From: Aradus depressus
Taxonomy: Eukaryota; Arthropoda; Insecta; Hemiptera; Aradidae
Length of the DNA stretch: 64,000 bases
NCBI GenBank assembly: GCA_963662175.1
Contig: OY759224.1
Span: forward strand, 26,049,489 to 26,113,488
Direction of reading: 5' to 3'
Below are positions 11,170 to 21,304 of this stretch, in pieces. The notes below the pieces were generated by a model. That model was not told the origin of the DNA. It saw nothing but the letters and a program-made list of their open reading frames with translations, and made no database searches. Each line of letters starts with the position of its first letter. The first letter of the stretch is position 1. Made by a program: the position numbers and the translations under genes.

Positions 11170-11211
11170 ACCACTGATGATGACGCTGTTGCGTCGAAAA
11201 CCGGTTCTGGT
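11170..11211 (+). ncRNA. Hammerhead-ribozyme-like motif HH1
   Basis: Order of parts: ACCA (11170-11173), CTGATGA (11174-11180), an extra T, hairpin GACGC-TGTT-GCGTC (11182-11195), GAA (11196-11198), palindrome AACCGGTT (11199-11206), C, TGGT (11208-11211). ACCA and TGGT can pair as helix I, the hairpin is helix II, and the palindrome could form helix III between two molecules, as described for minimal hammerheads of Penelope-like elements. The extra T after CTGATGA departs from the canonical core. Activity is unproven. Confidence 0.5.
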
Positions 11212-11545
11212 ATAAAATAAAACAGTGGGAAGACAACGTCTTTTATTTCTATAACACGATAACTCGTGATAGAATGAATGTATCATCACGAAATTGTATA
11301 TGTGTGACAAAAACCCCATGAGGACAACGTCAAGAATGAGGGAAAAAATAGAAAGAAGGGTAAATAATAGTAGTAGTAAAAAAAAAATAATAATAAATAA
11401 AAAAATAAATAAAGAAAGGCTATAAGTTACCTATATATACACTTATTATCTATATTTATTTATTTTTGTATATGAGGTATGTGTGTATGAGTATAGATGT
11501 ATATTCTGTTGAATGCATGCATTTTTTTGTAAATGAGTCCACCAG

Positions 11546-12198
11546 AATCAAAACTCACAATATCCAAAAATCAAAATTTTGGGAATTTGCCAAAAACCGC
11601 TCTCGACTACTATTTTCTTCGCCCGTTCTTGCAAATGGTTTTCTTTACATCCTGTTAGCACTTTAAAATGAAATTCATACAAAAAAACTAATTTTTATAC
11701 AGCGTTATAAAAATAAAAGCAGTAAAATTTTGGATAATGTTAGTTTTGACACCAATGTTTGTATAATGTGAGTTTTGATTCCCATCACATAGGATAATGT
11801 TAGTTTTGTTACCAACTTTCTCAAACATGTATAAATAAATCAAAACCATTCAACATTTTCAAATGCAATGTAAATTTATTGGGTAATAATAAAATTGTAT
11901 TTAAGATAAAAACTTCAAAAAAAAATACATTACAAAATAAAAAAAATAAACGATAACCTCTTTGAGCCAGGTTATGGTTGCAAAAAAAGATTGGTTAAAA
12001 GATGCTTAGTGTCAGAACTAACATTATCCACTAGGAATGTTAGTTCTGGCTCCAACTCTCAACTTATAGGCCCATTATACCTAGGATATGGTGACTTTTG
12101 ATTCTAACCAACGCCACATTTGAATTCAGCTCGAAAAATTGCAAAAATAACCATGGCCATCTCAATTTTGTTAATTTTGGATATTGTGAGTTTTGATT
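11546..12198. mobile_element. Non-autonomous element with 24-bp perfect terminal inverted repeats
   Basis: The 24-bp terminus at 11546-11569 (begins AATCAAAACTCAC) is exactly reverse-complementary to 12175-12198. The interior repeats GGATAATGTTAGTTTTG (11731, 11791) and variants near 12030. No transposase ORF. 653 bp. Confidence 0.75.
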
Positions 12199-12499
12199 TT
12201 GGAGGACTCAAACAAGCTAATGTATTCCCTTGTATCTATATTTTTACTGTTGTTGCTGTTTGTTTATTCTTTATATTATTTATTGTTATTGTTACTGTTT
12301 GTTTTATTTTTTCACTATTAGTTTATTTATTTCTACTGACTAGTAAGAATGCAGCCATGTGAAAAAAATAATAATTAAGAAATATCGAATTGGAGCATGG
12401 ACCTTGAAATTGTGCAGATATAGATTTGCCACAATTTTTTTTTTTTTTCTTCTAATCATCAAGCTCGATACGCCAAATGTATTGGACGCTGAAGACCTT

Positions 12500-12710
12500 T
12501 GCTGTTTTGCATCCTCAAACTCCAAATCCTATCCTATCCAAAAAACCCTCGTCTATCGATTTTCAGCCAAATCGACCAAAAAGGAGAGTGGGATTAGGGA
12601 AGAGAATAATTCAAAAACTCTAATATTGTCGTAATGACTGTATCGACACAAAAATTTCATATTTAAAGACAAGACCCAATGTTATTATAAAAAAATTCTG
12701 GGGGTATTGA
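12500..12710 (-). repeat. FAM-1 fragment
   Basis: GATTTTCAGCCAAATCGACC, AACTCTAATATTGTCGTAATG and GTATCGACACAAAAATTTCA are the reverse form of the FAM-1 subrepeat. Confidence 0.5.
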
Positions 12711-12742
12711 GGGTCAGTCAATGATGAAAACACTATTCAAAT

Positions 12743-12780
12743 GCCAACGTTTCGATATATTTCATATCATCATCAAGGCC
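12743..12780 (-). ncRNA. Hammerhead-ribozyme-like motif HH2
   Basis: On the minus strand: GGCC, TTGATGA (first core base C changed to T), an extra T, hairpin GATAT-GAAAT-ATATC, GAA, palindrome ACGT, T, GGC. GGC can pair with GCC of the 5' GGCC as helix I; helix II has five perfect pairs. Same plan as HH1 with different helix sequences. Confidence 0.4.
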
Positions 12781-12817
12781 TAACAGTTATTATTAATGTT
12801 ATTTCCCAATGTTATTA

Positions 12818-12912
12818 GTCATAGCTATTATGACTCATGTCCGGGCTTTAACGAGATCATATCGCCTACTACCAGAGCGCTCCTTCGTCACTCTGGAGCC
12901 CGACTCTACAAT
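12818..12912 (-). repeat. SINE family 1, 3' fragment
   Basis: TTATGACTCATGTCCGGGCTT to GGAGCCCGACTCTAC; only the last quarter of the element. Confidence 0.65.
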
Positions 12913-13314
12913 GAGATATAACAGGGGAAGAAGTAAATTGCCGGTGATTGAAGGAGGTCGGAAAAAATGAAATTCCGCTGAAAAGCATCGAATTTTTCAA
13001 CAGATTCCATAACTGCCTCTATACTTAGGGAGGTATAATAAGGTTTGTTGTTGTCCGTATGGTATGCAGCGCTATGAGCAGCTTGCGGGGTCGACTGAGT
13101 GACTGGGCCACAAACCGGTTCTTGTAGGAGCCACCTCCCACGGTTCTTCTCAGGCCAGCCTCTATCCATTCATTCACACATCTCCCATCCCCACGCATCC
13201 ACAACTAAATTATTCACACTACACCCTATTAATAATATACTATTAACTACATGCTTGGGCATAATTTATTCTTCTATTTTTATTATACTTAAATACTTCT
13301 TCCTGGTGGAAGTT

Positions 13315-13635
13315 AGTTATTATGATTCATGCCCGGGCTTTAACTACCAGTGCGCTCTTTCGTGTCTCTGGTGGATATGAGCCCGACTCTACTATGGGAA
13401 TCCTAAATTTTGTCTGCCCTAAATTTTTATTCACCTAGGGGGGGTCTTTAACGAGTACCTGACATCGTACAGGCTCGGGACTATCGCTTAACGTCCCATC
13501 CGAAGGACGGCGTGCTTTAAGTTTATTTTACCTCCCAGATAAAATAAACTAAGGGCCTCGGTCGGGTTACGAACCCACGCTCTTGAGCTCAGAAGACAAG
13601 CACGCATACCACTGAGCTACCGGCGCCCTCTAACT
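13315..13635 (-). repeat. SINE family 1, near full-length
   Basis: From the tail TTATGATTCATGCCCGG to the head GAGCTACCGGCGCCCTC. Box B is slightly altered (GGTTACGAACCC reversed); box A (CCACTGAGCTA reversed) is intact. About 320 bp. Confidence 0.8.
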
Positions 13636-13689
13636 CAAATAAATAAATTAGAGAATGTGGATTCAGAAGGCCCTGTGTAAGTCAACTAT

Positions 13690-13802
13690 TTACCAATAAA
13701 TATTTACAACTGTATAAAAAATAAATACAAAAAGCAAATGTGCTAAAAGAGAGATTTGGCAATGTCATAAGGGTAAAAATCACCCAGTAGTGACTGTCTA
13801 GA
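13690..13802 (-). mobile_element. Jockey-clade LINE, 3' UTR fragment
   Basis: ATTTACAACTGTATAAAAAATAAATAC and CAAATGTGCTAA followed by AAATCACCCAGTAGTGAC match the 3' end of the copy at 22499. Confidence 0.65.
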
Positions 13803-13944
13803 ATTAATTTTTTAAATAAATAAAATAGAGAATCTGGATTCAGAAGACCCTGTGTAAGTCAACTATTAATTTTTAAAATAAATAAAAACAAATAAAATAT
13901 ACATTTTTGTTAATATGAAGATGGCTGATGTAGTGAAAAGTGAT

Positions 13945-14165
13945 TATTTCACAGGTTGTCAAATAAGATGTAGTCTGACCTCATACAGATTTTTTATTTG
14001 TATTAGTTAGCCGGCTTTTGAGGTTGTCCTCATCATCAAGCAGTCTGATAAATATTTTTTTTTTTAATTAACCTAATTAAAATATTTTAGTTAATACAAA
14101 ATTTTAAATTTTATTTACCAAAATATTTTACTCAGACTACATCTTATATGACAACTTGTGAAATA
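13945..14165. repeat. Inverted-repeat element with 34-bp arms
   Basis: The arms at 13945-13978 and 14132-14165 (key core AGATGTAGTCTGA and its complement) enclose about 150 bp that includes, in reverse, a degraded CTTGATGATGAGGAC...CCTCAAAAGCCGG block like the hammerhead-like motifs. Confidence 0.55.
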
Positions 14166-15050
14166 CATTTTTGTGGAATTAGACAATATAATCGTTAAAC
14201 AATATATATGTTTTTATTTTATTAGCTTTCTAGTAGATTGACACAGATCGCAGAAATGCATCTGATATTAATTTTTAACGAAAATGGTCGATTTGTTTTA
14301 GTAGGAGAGCGAAAACGTAATTGCTTACATAGTCGTGGGCAAAATATATGCCCTAGTTACCTAGGGTTGGGGACTCATCCGAAGGATGGCGTGCTCAAGC
14401 TTTGGTGCCCCCGTCATCTTGAGCTTTCAGTAGGAAAGCACGCTCATAGTTTCTTTTAAATGAAAAAAAAACTTTTGTGATGTCTCACGATAGAGAAGAA
14501 TAGAGTTTCAAGTTAGCCCAGTAATTTCCTGAAGGGGTTCTAGTGAAAGTTGAGAGGTGGAGACTATCTGAGCTGTCATGTGCTCACGAACTACACTGAT
14601 GTGGTATGTAAGTCGTGCTATAGAGAGGACAGTTTCAACGTTCTCCTTCATCCTGATATCTCCGGAGACAGTCACACTTCTTCAGTATAGTTTCATTGTT
14701 CTTTTTAATGACCGACCAATTTTAACAACTGACTTTCCTAACAAAAAAAAAATTGACGGTGAATCATCGACGTTATTCCCCCCGTTTTGAAATGAAATGA
14801 AAATAAATTTTATTCTGGGACCGAGGTCCCCTTAGAATAAATACATGAAAGTCACTGAATAGCGATCGATCGTACAACACAATTGACAACAATAATACAA
14901 CTCATTCTACTTCTAGTGAAATTAATTAATAATCGATTATGATAGTTACCATGAATTGTACATAGCATTTTATATGAAATAAATAAAATATGAAAGATTT
15001 CTTTTGATTTAATGTGAAAAAATAAAACTGAATATACTAGAAGTAGTTCT
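14166..15050. other. Decayed repeats, no gene
   Basis: 14340-14450 holds a degraded reverse SINE family 1 body (GGATGGCGTGCTC). 14788-14850 repeats GGGACCGAGGTCCCC-TAGAATAAATACATGA, the 3' end text of LINE B at 55500. The rest is unassigned. Confidence 0.45.
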
Positions 15051-15054
15051 ACTA

Positions 15055-15130
15055 TATCGGTTGCAATGAAACATCGAATTTCTGACCGATTACATAACAT
15101 CCCCTATTCTTCGTATAACCGAGGAAGTAA
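15055..15130 (+). repeat. FAM-1 3' end fragment
   Basis: CATCGAATTTCTGACCGATT, TACATAACATCCCCTATTCTTC and GAGGAAGTA, the right terminus of the family. Confidence 0.55.
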
Positions 15131-15865
15131 AAGAAAAAAGTATAGTCACGTCTGAGTAAAATGGTACAATTTTTTTTTTTTTTTCAGAATATATCGATAT
15201 GTCAGAGATGAGGAGCCAACAAACGCTATTTTTTGATAGAGCCCCATTCAATCTGATATCTGGATTCCCATCACGTAGATCTCAAAGGTATCTTTCTATT
15301 TCTTTATACTTTTTCTATCATCTCATTTTCTCTCGTTTATCATAAAATGTATTCAGTGAGAAAATCCTTCTATCCTGAAAGGACCAACAACATCATGAGA
15401 CTAAGTTCCTTCAAAAACGTTAAAATAGAACTTTTATTTCAGTTCCTCAGATATAGTATACAACAAGTTATAGAATTTGATGTAAGTCAGCAATTTTATG
15501 TTGTGTTTTCAGTGGAATTTCATGTTTTTCGTCTCCCTGACTCCAAAGATGAAGTAAAAAAAATCCTTTCGATCTGTGTCTTTGTTTCTATGAATACGAT
15601 AACTCTGAATAGAAGGAATGAATCTATCCAGAATCCCGTAAGGAAGACACCGGATAAATGTTCAAAAATAAAAACAAAGAACTTGTTCGACTTTAATATT
15701 GTCTAATTTTACAAAAAATATATACACAAAATTATCGATCGCAGGAATGTATTAGGATAGTTATATATTCTTCAGTAAAATCGGTCAAAGGAAATGGGAA
15801 AGTCTAATGTGTTTTTAATTGGGGTAGTAAAAAAATCTGAAACACGCCGTCCTTGGGATGTTCTA

Positions 15866-16735
15866 TGAGAGTATGCGGGAGAGAGAGAGTATGCTGGAGA
15901 CAGAAAGTATGCTAGAGAGACATTATGCTGGAAAGAGAGTATGCTGGACAGAGTAGGTATGCTGGAGAGAGAGAGTATGCTGGAGAGAGACAGTATGCTG
16001 GAGACAGAGAGTATGCTGGAAAGAGAGTATGCTGGACAGAGTAGGTATGCTGGAGAGAGAGAGTATGCTGGAGAGAGACAGTATGCTGGAGAGAGACATT
16101 ATGCTGGAGAGAGAAAGTATGCTGGAGACAGTATGCTGGAGAGAGTATGTATGCTAGAGAGCAGTATGCTGGAGAGAGAGAGTATGCTGGAGAGAGACAG
16201 TATGCTGGAGAGAGTATGTATGCTGGAGACAGTATGCTGGAGAGAGAAAGTATGCTGGTGAGGGAGAGAGTATGCTGAAGAAAGAAAGTATGCTGGAGAG
16301 AGAGAGAGAGTATGCTGTAGAGACAGTATGTTGGAGAGGGAGAGAGTACGCTGAAGAAAGAAAGTATGCTGGAGAGAGAGAGTATGCTGGAGAGACAGTA
16401 TGCTGGAGAGAGAGAGTATACTGGAGAGACAGTACGCTGGAGAGAAAGAGTATGCTGTAGAGAGAAAGTATGCTGGAGAGAGTAGGTATGCTAGAGAGAC
16501 AGTATGCTGGAGAGAGAAATTATGCTGGAGACAGTATGCTGGAGAGGGAGAGAGTATGCTGGAGAGAGAGACAGAGTATGCTGGAGAGAGAAAGTATGCT
16601 AGAGAGACATTATGCTGGAGAGAGTAGGTATGCTGGAGAGAGAAAGTATGCTGAAGAAAGAAAGTATGCTGGAGAGAGAGAGTATGCTGGAGAGACAGTA
16701 CGCTGGAGAGAGAGTATGCTGGAGAAATATCAATT
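15866..16735. repeat. GA-rich minisatellite
   Basis: About 50 imperfect copies of a 15-22 bp unit built on AGTATGCTGGAGAGAGA, with variants AGACAGTATGCTGGAG and GAGTAGGTATGCTGGAG. Long frames open on both strands (MLERESMLERD... on plus, SLQHTLSLQHTF... on minus) only because the unit lacks stops. Confidence 0.95.
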
Positions 16736-16739
16736 TTCG

Positions 16740-17040
16740 AATCCCATGCATATATTGAGTCCCGACCTAAATGGTCCAATTTGCTCCCTCACTTCCCTTC
16801 GATAAATGGAGCTCTAGCTACGGAGTGGAGGTTATTTAGAATTTCATCTGGCTCCAATCTGCCTCCGAGATCCGGGGAGACAAAACTGTGAACAACGAGG
16901 GTAGAGGGTTGATCAAACATCTAAGAGAAGGGGTCCGTCAAAGCTGCAGCTCCAGGGTTCCAGTTCCAACATCGGCAGTAATGTCTTAATGTATATAGTA
17001 TGCCCATCACCGGCACTATCCCAGAACTAATAATCAATTA
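16740..17040. other. No gene recognised
   Basis: Moderately GC-rich block (GAGATCCGGGGAGAC, GCTGCAGCTCCAGGGTTCC) without an open frame; possibly an old LINE 3' part. Confidence 0.35.
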
Positions 17041-17684
17041 ACTTTTCGCTCCCTCCAAAACCAGTCGATCGTTTGCGCTAATATTCAACAGTTGACTTAC
17101 ATAGGGACTCCTAAATCCTCATATTAAATTTTGTGTAGATAAATTCATCAAATATAATTTATTTTTATATTTTATATTTATTATTATCTCGTAAATATAT
17201 ATTTATTAGAATGTATAGAGTAACAAAAACAAGGGATTCCCCGTCATTACCTAAAAACCCCCTCCATAACTGTACCTTCTACCCTGTCAACCAATTCTCT
17301 CAGTTTATAAGTGACTCTTATAACGCCTTAACACGGCGAAACTAGTTGAGTATTTGATAATATATAGTGAAGTTTGACAAAGAAATTGTGTATTTTAATT
17401 ATCTATTCCTAGAATGGAGCTTCACAAAGTAAATCTGGAAATCATAAATTATAGAATTAGAATGTCATGAAATTTTCCAGCATGTTTCTCGAAATTGCAA
17501 GAAGTTTCTAGAAATATCAAAGAGATTTCCTCCCTTTTCCCAATTTATGGGTTTAATTGTTTTGATCGAACGGGGGCTCGAGGGCCCTGGGGTGGGATAC
17601 CTCATTTGCCTCATGGATAAATAGGCACTGATATACATATAAAATTTCGTGACGATACATTCATTCTATCGAGAAATTATAAAG
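17040..17684 (+). repeat. FAM-1 pieces in AT-rich sequence
   Basis: 17045-17150 opens with CTCCCTCCAAAACCAGTCGATC; 17635-17680 has TTTCGTGACGATACATTCATTC. Between them nothing is recognised. Confidence 0.45.
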
Positions 17685-17934
17685 AAAACACGAATATTTT
17701 TTAAATATTGTCTATTTCACAAGATATATAAAATATATGGGAGTACTTCCGGTAATACTACCATCTTCAGCCACGACTTAACAAATTCGTTGTATGTATT
17801 CGTTTTTTACTGTATTGGAGTATTTGTTAAGTCGTGGCTGAAGATGGTAGTAATACCGAAAGTACTCCCATATATTTTATATATCTTGTTAAATAGACAA
17901 TATTTAAAAAACATTCGTGTTTTCTTTATAATTT
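17685..17934. mobile_element. Palindromic element with ~105-bp arms and hammerhead-like motif
   Basis: The arms 17685-17786 and 17822-17934 are near-perfect reverse complements around a 35-bp spacer. They share ends with the element at 51632-51767, which has a SINE inserted in it. The right arm carries HH3; the left arm carries its mutated mirror copy. It is inserted in FAM-1 text. Confidence 0.7.
17834..17871 (+). ncRNA. Hammerhead-ribozyme-like motif HH3
   Basis: GTGG (17834-17837), CTGAAGA (17838-17844), an extra T, hairpin GGTA-GTAA-TACC (17846-17857), GAA (17858-17860), palindrome AGTACT (17861-17866), C, CCAT (17868-17871). CCAT pairs with GTGG (one G-T pair) as helix I. Helix sequences differ from HH1 but the layout is the same. 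Confidence 0.5.
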
Positions 17935-17984
17935 ATTAAGTGTTTCACAATCTCTCTGCAAAAATGTTAAATATCATATTCTAT

Positions 17985-18145
17985 CGAAAGTTATCGTGTT
18001 CACAGAGACAAAGTTTTTTTTTTTTTTTTCATCTTTAGAATTTGGTCGGAAAACATGAAATTCCGTTGAAAACTCCATTGAAAACTTCAATTGTTGACTG
18101 ATTACGTAACTTCACCTATGCTTCGTACATCTGGGGAAGTGTTAT
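17985..18145 (+). repeat. FAM-1 3' half
   Basis: TATCGAAAGTTATCGTGTTCACAG, then a T-run, TCGGAAAACATGAAATTCC, TTGACTGATTACGTAACTTC, CTTCGTACATCTGGGGAAGT: the standard right end. Confidence 0.65.
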
Positions 18146-18509
18146 TGAGTTTGCCTAAGCTCCGAGTGGAGAGTTCACATAAATGTCGGTATTGTTTAAG
18201 CAGGGAGGTGAACCGATAGGATTGATTAATTGACTAAGAGAAAATTTGATTAAAATCAAACAGAGGGAATATGGAATATGGTGTTGTGTACTGGGCCTGG
18301 ATGTTGGGTTGGCTTCCATCTCTCGGGGATCGCTCTTGACAGACAACCACCTCGCTGAGTCAATTTAGCAACCACCCTTGTGTACACTGTGTTCATCAAC
18401 TCAGGTAAACTTAACACAAATGGGTTAGAGCACTTTCTCAACATGTAAATTTACTTGATCAACTAAAATTGAATGTAAATTACCATATGAACCTAAATTT
18501 CAATTTATT

Positions 18510-18811
18510 CAGTAGGGATGGCCGATAATCGATACATCAATAGTCCATTAATATCGACAGTTCTTGGAAATGTTAAGCGTAGCGTGTTCATTTCAGTATG
18601 CCGCCAAAATCGGACTTGTGGAAGTTTTTTTATGAAACAGGATAATGGGAAAAGTGCTAAATATACTTTGTGCAAAGTTTTATTCAAAACTAGTTGCAAC
18701 ACATCCAATCTAAGGGATCACCTCTTGAGATGCCACCAAGAAACTTATAAACCGGCACCCAAGACCATACAACCCACTGCCGAAGCTGGATCGCTGCCTA
18801 CTGTTCCATAA
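18510..18811 (+). pseudogene. hAT transposase N-terminal BED-finger remnant
   Basis: SFFMKQDNGKSAKYTLCKVLFKTS-NTSNLRDHLLRCHQ is a BED-type zinc finger as in ZBED1-like hAT transposases. The first cysteine of the C-x2-C pair is replaced by Tyr and the frame stops soon after, so only the finger survives. CAGTAGGGATGGC at 18510 resembles a hAT terminus. Confidence 0.7.
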
Positions 18812-19240
18812 AGTTTTACAAAAGTATTTTTCGTCAATTGGTAATCAATTTGTTGATATTGTTTTATAAAAGTTGTTGATTGAAATGAAAATTGTTGAAT
18901 CTAATGTCATTATAGCTACTTGATTGTTTTTGATTATCTACAATAAATGTTTTTGAACTTTAATTAATGTGTTAATATTATTGCCAATAGTAAGAAGTTA
19001 TACTTAATGCGATTATTTTCGTCCAAAAATGTTATTTCCATAAAATAAAAGTTCGATTTGAAAGAACAATTACTTATTCGATTGATATATTTTATTCCCC
19101 TTTCATCCTCCATAACATAGAATAATTTAAATTAGGTAAATGTATATGAGAAAATAAAAATAATCATATTATAATAAAATATTGGAATTGGAAAGTATTT
19201 TGCATGAAAAGTGGCAACTTACTGAATTATCGAAATAAAG
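18812..19240. other. AT-rich stretch without gene
   Basis: Follows the BED-finger remnant; no frames or repeats recognised. Confidence 0.45.
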
Positions 19241-19292
19241 AAACCTAAGAACCTCAGCCGGGTATCGAACCCGCGATCTTGAGCTCAGTTAA
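19241..19292 (-). repeat. SINE family 1, head fragment
   Basis: CCTCAGCCGGGTATCGAACCC and GCGATCTTGAGCTCAG; box B region only. Confidence 0.6.
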
Positions 19293-19384
19293 TTAATAAA
19301 ATTAATGTTAAAATTAATTATATTTATTAGTATAAAATAAAATCCAAGAAGCAACTGAATTAATAAATAAATAATATGAATGCA

Positions 19385-20010
19385 TTTTCTTTTAAAACAA
19401 ATGAGTAGAAAACAAAACACGGCCATCAGCTGTTTTTGAATTAGTGTTGAGGAGACGAGTCGAGGTCTGGGTTGAGTGGAGACGGTCTGAGTGAAGATGG
19501 AGAGTTTTTAGGCGTAAGATGTGAAGAACTAAGTAGGAGTGAATTAACAGTAAAATTGATGCGCAAAGAAGGTACTGTTATTTATTTATATGTACAAAAT
19601 ATATATATGCTCAAAAAGTATATAACTTTGATATGAAGAATGACCAAAATATAAAACAGAAAAAAGAATGAAATAGTTTTTAAGAATTTTATAAGAAGTT
19701 TTTACAATTTTTCTTTTGATATTTGTTTCAATGTTTAGTTATTAATTTTATTATGTAGTTTAGGTAAATAAACCCAATTATTTGTTCTCATAAATTCTAT
19801 TCTATTCATTTTCCCTGTTGGCCCAGTAAGATAATTTGAAAACCTTTGGATTAGTTTTAATATTATTGAAAATTTTTTTTTAAACATATGGCGTCTCTTA
19901 GGGCCCTTTTCGGAAACTACTCTAGAAATCAAAATTTAGTAAAATACCAGAGGAGATATACAATTTCTACAGGAAATGTGGTATTTATTTTTAATTAACA
20001 ACAATAATTT
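19385..20010 (+). repeat. FAM-2 interspersed repeat
   Basis: Second long copy, colinear with 6480-7190 (AAAACACGGCCATCAG to AGGAAATGTGG). Confidence 0.55.
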
Positions 20011-20493
20011 CTATTTATCACAATTTATGTATTTTTTTTTATTTAAAAAATATTACAGAATAAATGAATTAATTACAGAATCCATTATAATTTTAAGTTT
20101 AATTAAGTTTTTCCCGTGTGGAATAGGGGTGAAGAGAGAGGGGAAGGTTTCAAAACATGAATACAGTATTGATTTATGAGAAAGGGAGATAAGTGGGGAG
20201 TAACTCGGATTTTATATAGAGAGGGGGGGCCCTATCCAGTTACCATGAGGGGTATATGGGGTCCAAGAAATCTACGCTTTTTGGTACCTCAAAATTCAAA
20301 CAATAATAAAATTAAGTACCAAAAGCTATGAGAATAGAGCTGAGGTTAATCGCAGGTATTACAAAGAAAATGAGCGAATAAATCAATAAAGTTCTCCCTC
20401 TCCCTCTGAGACAGATTGGGTCTCATTCTCTGGCACTTATGAATCGTCATAACTGAATCTATTTATTTATTTTTTGTTTATTGACAGCAGCAC
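20011..20493. other. No gene recognised
   Basis: AT-rich, with one text block (AAAAAATATTACAGAATAAAT-GAATTA..CAGAATCCATTATAATTT) repeated at 42125-42170. Confidence 0.4.
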
Positions 20494-20746
20494 AATTGAA
20501 GGGTACAGGGAAAAAAGGGGGTATGTCAATTTTTTTGAAAAATGGCGCGCGGGTACTCAATCGATTCAGAATAACAAATAGAACATTGTGGTGAGGCGAA
20601 ACAGGGACAAAAGGGGACTAGTCAGGGATCTACAACCGCTTCAACTTTTGCCATGCAGGGAAAGAACGAGGTAAGTCAAGTAAATTCAATTTTCTCCATT
20701 TCGTAAAAGTTTGACTTACCCCCTTTTTTCCCTGTACCCTTCAATT
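20494..20746. mobile_element. MITE with ~45-bp terminal inverted repeats
   Basis: AATTGAAGGGTACAGGGAAA at the left is mirrored by TTTCCCTGTACCCTTCAATT at the right, and the complementarity continues inward to GGTA-GTCAA. 253 bp, no ORF. Confidence 0.8.
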
Positions 20747-20846
20747 ACAATACATACTGTCATGTGAAAACAAAAAACAAGATGCCCCCTCCCCCATGGC
20801 CAGAGCAACCAAGATAAAAATTAAATAAACTAAAAAAATAGTTTTT

Positions 20847-20975
20847 ATTAAAAATGGATTGCTTGCAAGTTACCAATAGGATCTTCAAATTTCCCGTGCG
20901 TCTGATTCCTAAATCAGCAATCAGCTGTTACCTAAATGTGCATGTACAAAACAAGTCATATTACATTTATTTAAA
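20847..20975 (+). repeat. FAM-4 repeat (also at the window end)
   Basis: AAATGGATTGCTTGCAAGTT through CAAGTCATATTACATTTATT is about 95% identical by eye to 63868-64000. Confidence 0.85.
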
Positions 20976-21044
20976 TATATATGAATTCGATCATTTCATT
21001 TCCTCGCTCAAAATCGACATTTATGATATACTTTATACTCTTAA

Positions 21045-21196
21045 AGCTGATTTTACATGGGGAGTAAAAATGCAAAGCGCATCAGCAGCATATGCACGCT
21101 ATTGGATGTGAGTCATTTAATTCTAAAAGCACAGAAACCACATCGTGCATTTGCTGCTGCTGCGCTTTGCATTTTTGCTGCTCATGTAAAGTCAGC
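21045..21196. mobile_element. Foldback MITE with TTAA target sites
   Basis: TTAA at 21041-21044 and 21197-21200 bound arms of about 60 bp (left begins AGCTGATTTTACATG; right ends CATGTAAAGTCAGC; both contain AAAATGCAAAGCGCA). TTAA flanks point to a piggyBac-type origin. Confidence 0.75.
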
Positions 21197-21304
21197 TTAA
21201 GTATAACACTCAGTGGTTACCTCAGGGGGAGCTTCTAGAGGTCCGAGTCTCCCAAATTAATAACAAAAAGTCTGCAGCGCTAACCACGGAAACTGCGGGC
21301 TGTG

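Noticed and set aside
12120..12362. 80-codon hydrophobic frame resembling a small membrane protein
   Set aside because: It overlaps the right inverted repeat of a MITE, and its hydrophobicity comes from T-rich DNA.
15941..16779. Long open frames on both strands in the GA-rich array
   Set aside because: They consist only of translated minisatellite units (MLERE.., SLQHTL..); no codon structure, no start context.
20854..21111. 85-codon frame
   Set aside because: Spans the FAM-4 repeat and half of a foldback MITE; the second FAM-4 copy at the window end does not keep it.
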